Source of the DNA: Herpetosiphonaceae bacterium | Lineage (GTDB): Bacteria; Chloroflexota; Chloroflexia; Chloroflexales; Kallotenuaceae | NCBI GenBank assembly: GCA_036374795.1 | Contig: DASUTC010000339.1 | Coordinates: forward strand, 1-43,406 | Direction: 5' to 3' | Length of the DNA stretch: 43,406 bases | In this document: one piece after another, positions 42,015 to 43,406 of the stretch | Position numbering within the stretch: the stretch's first letter is position 1 | Layout of the letters: each line of letters starts with the position of its first letter | The notes under the pieces: model-generated | Databases searched by the model: none | What the model was told of the DNA's origin: nothing | Seen by the model: only the letters and a program-made list of their open reading frames with translations | Position numbers and translations under genes: made by a program

Positions 42015-43016
42015 ATGTTGCGTACAGTTCATGGATCGGTCTGGCATCGACGGAGCATGCTTCCCGTGGCGCTGCTGGCAATCGTCGTGATCGCCCACAT
42101 GGCGAGCAGCCGCACGGCAGTTTCGCAGCAGCTCCAGGCCAGTATTCCGCTGCGCTATCTCGCGATCAACGTCGGCAATGCGTCGCCGCAGTATGGCTGC
42201 TGGGAGTACAAGCTGTGCCGGGCGCAGGACGTGCAAAATCTGCGCAATTATATTGCCGCCTGGAAGCCTGATATTATCATGCTCTCCGAGGTGTATCGTA
42301 AAGATCAACTGACCGGCACGGCGATGAACGGCCCGATCTTGCCGCCGGGCTATACCGGAATCTGCGGTGAAAGCCGCGATCGGATGACCGGCGCGCTGGT
42401 TGCCTGGAATGCCAGCAATGCGTCGCATGAGCACGAGTGTATCGCCTGGAAAACGTCGCGGGTGAGCTATGTTTCGGGCAGCGCGCTGTCGGCCTATGGT
42501 CGCAACGACAGCTACGGCAAGGCCAACTGTAGCTATGATTTTACGGGCTTCCGGGCAAGGCTGCTGCTGGCCGGGCAGGCGACGATTACGGCGGTGGCGG
42601 TTCATCCGAACTCCTCGGATACGAGCTGTCGTGTCGAAGAGATCAACCGCTACTGGGGGACGCTGGCGGCCGGCACGCGCGTGATCATCGGCGGTGATTG
42701 GAATACGGATGTCGACAGCGAGATCCAGCGTCCCGCCGGGTTTAAGATCAACTATTCGCGCGGTCAGCATTGGAATCTGGTAACGCACTCCGGCGAGTAC
42801 AGCGCGATCTATAGCGGCGGGCTGGTCAAGCGCCATCTGGATCATGCCTACTCGAATTTTGGCAGCCCGTGTACAACCTGCGGCGGCACCTATGGCACCG
42901 TCAGTCTGCCGTACGGCTCGGTGCTCGGCGGCTACGATGGGCATCCGCGCGCCGATAACGGCGAGGGCATGGACCATCGGCAGATTCTGGTCGACATGCT
43001 GGTTGCTACGTCGTGA
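42015..43016 (+). CDS. Secreted endonuclease/exonuclease/phosphatase-family protein
   Basis: A 333-residue protein with an N-terminal export signal (MLPVALLAIVVIAHMASS after a basic WHRR), cleaved near residue 40. The EEP (DNase I-like) fold is shown by YLAINVGNAS, the metal-binding Glu in DIIMLSEVY, AVAVHPNSSD, IIGGDWNTD and the C-terminal catalytic GEGMDHRQI. It probably acts as an extracellular nuclease or phosphodiesterase; the substrate is unknown. Several cysteines suit an exported disulfide-bonded protein. AAGGAG lies 7 nt before the ATG. Confidence 0.9.
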   Translation: MLRTVHGSVWHRRSMLPVALLAIVVIAHMASSRTAVSQQLQASIPLRYLAINVGNASPQYGCWEYKLCRAQDVQNLRNYIAAWKPDIIMLSEVYRKDQLTGTAMNGPILPPGYTGICGESRDRMTGALVAWNASNASHEHECIAWKTSRVSYVSGSALSAYGRNDSYGKANCSYDFTGFRARLLLAGQATITAVAVHPNSSDTSCRVEEINRYWGTLAAGTRVIIGGDWNTDVDSEIQRPAGFKINYSRGQHWNLVTHSGEYSAIYSGGLVKRHLDHAYSNFGSPCTTCGGTYGTVSLPYGSVLGGYDGHPRADNGEGMDHRQILVDMLVATS

Positions 43017-43085
43017 TCCTCCAGGTGACAGGCGTCAGGTGGTGGTCTGCACGAGCCTTCGGCAGAGCGGTACTGGATCTTTTTT

Positions 43086-43122
43086 GTGAGTGTGTGCGCG
43101 CTTCAAGCGCGCACACACTCAC
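43086..43122. terminator. 37-nt near-perfect palindrome after the EEP gene
   Basis: Arms of 18 bp (43086-43103 and 43105-43122) flank a single central base. Five T residues precede it on the plus strand, but none follow on either side, so it is not a standard intrinsic terminator. It may still end or protect the EEP transcript. Confidence 0.5.
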
Positions 43123-43209
43123 CTTATACCTGGATCGTAGGCTGCTATCGCGGCAAAAAATATACGACGTGCTGCTCTGCGCTGTTTGTAAAACCGGGCC
43201 GAATGCCGC

Positions 43210-43237
43210 TTGACAAGTATCCGACAATTGGTATAAT
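43210..43237 (+). promoter_or_regulatory. Consensus promoter of the tRNA genes
   Basis: TTGACA and TATAAT are separated by 16 nt, with TGG before the -10 (extended form). It lies about 38 bp before the tRNA-Leu gene and is the strongest promoter in the window, as expected for tRNA transcription. Confidence 0.88.
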
Positions 43238-43275
43238 ACCCGCGCTGTTGAGAAACGCACCTTGCAAACAAACGA

Positions 43276-43362
<87 letters not shown>

Positions 43363-43365
43363 TGT

Positions 43366-43406
43366 GACCCCGTAGCTCAGTGGATTAGAGCGCTTCCCTG
43401 CGGAGG
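43366..43406 (+). tRNA. tRNA-Arg, probable anticodon GCG (partial, cut by the window end)
   Basis: The first 41 nt are visible: acceptor GACCCCG, D-stem GCTC/GAGC, then anticodon 5' stem CTTCC and loop CTGCGGA. The loop gives anticodon GCG (codon CGC, arginine). The 3' half is outside the window, so pairing of the anticodon and acceptor stems cannot be confirmed. Confidence 0.75.

Noticed and set aside
43006-43260. Small open frames on both strands over the 43.0-43.26 kb gap
   Set aside because: They cross the perfect palindrome and the tRNA promoter; no ribosome sites or family resemblance.

Overview
The window is a high-GC bacterial chromosome segment of housekeeping and signalling genes. 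It has no phage, IS element, CRISPR array or rRNA. Spacers are short, genes often overlap by 4 nt, and some genes seem to start directly at the transcript 5' end. With large GAF/receiver sensors, secreted stalked proteins and a receiver-RodZ-like fusion, this suggests a filamentous Chloroflexota (class Chloroflexia), but that assignment is inference without a marker-gene tree.

Layout. 0.1-12.2 kb: hisS; an hflX - deoxynucleoside kinase - nitroreductase group on the minus strand; a GNAT acetyltransferase; a sulfite-oxidase-like molybdoenzyme; an fpg - glycosyltransferase pair; a secreted subtilisin; a receiver/RodZ-like membrane protein; and endonuclease IV with a small membrane-anchored partner. 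12.4-17.6 kb (minus): a receiver-GAF-HD-GYP protein, and a tightly overlapping run of EamA transporter, HAD phosphatase, CutA and a GAF histidine kinase. 17.7-29.9 kb (minus): a complete chemosensory locus in the transcription order cheW-cheW-mcp-cheA(hybrid)-cheY-cheB-cheR, followed by a SpoIIE-type phosphatase, a TPR protein, an RsbW-like HATPase and a STAS protein. 30.1-33.2 kb (plus): HAD hydrolase, SUMF1-domain protein and a CPA2-type antiporter. 33.3-36.6 kb (minus): membrane transglutaminase and TatD. 36.7-37.3 kb (plus): a lower-GC MazF/PemK-type toxin-antitoxin pair. 37.4-41.7 kb (minus): GAF histidine kinase, secreted M23 peptidase and an acidic small protein. 42.0-43.4 kb (plus): a secreted EEP-family phosphodiesterase/nuclease, tRNA-Leu(CAG) and the 5' part of a tRNA-Arg.

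The most interesting unit is the 12-kb chemosensory/partner-switching locus. Its receptor has six membrane helices, no evident sensor domain and no HAMP. CheA carries its own receiver, CheB has a repeat-expanded basic linker, CheR has a TPR tail, and the downstream genes form a phosphatase/kinase/antagonist set. No flagellar or pilus gene is present, so the output is probably not simple swimming. A second highlight is the receiver-RodZ fusion, whose phospho-acceptor Asp is replaced by Glu. Many spacers also carry degenerate 7-bp-period repeats (GTTCTTT-like or GCCTGAC-like), sometimes as long hairpins, which no gene explains.
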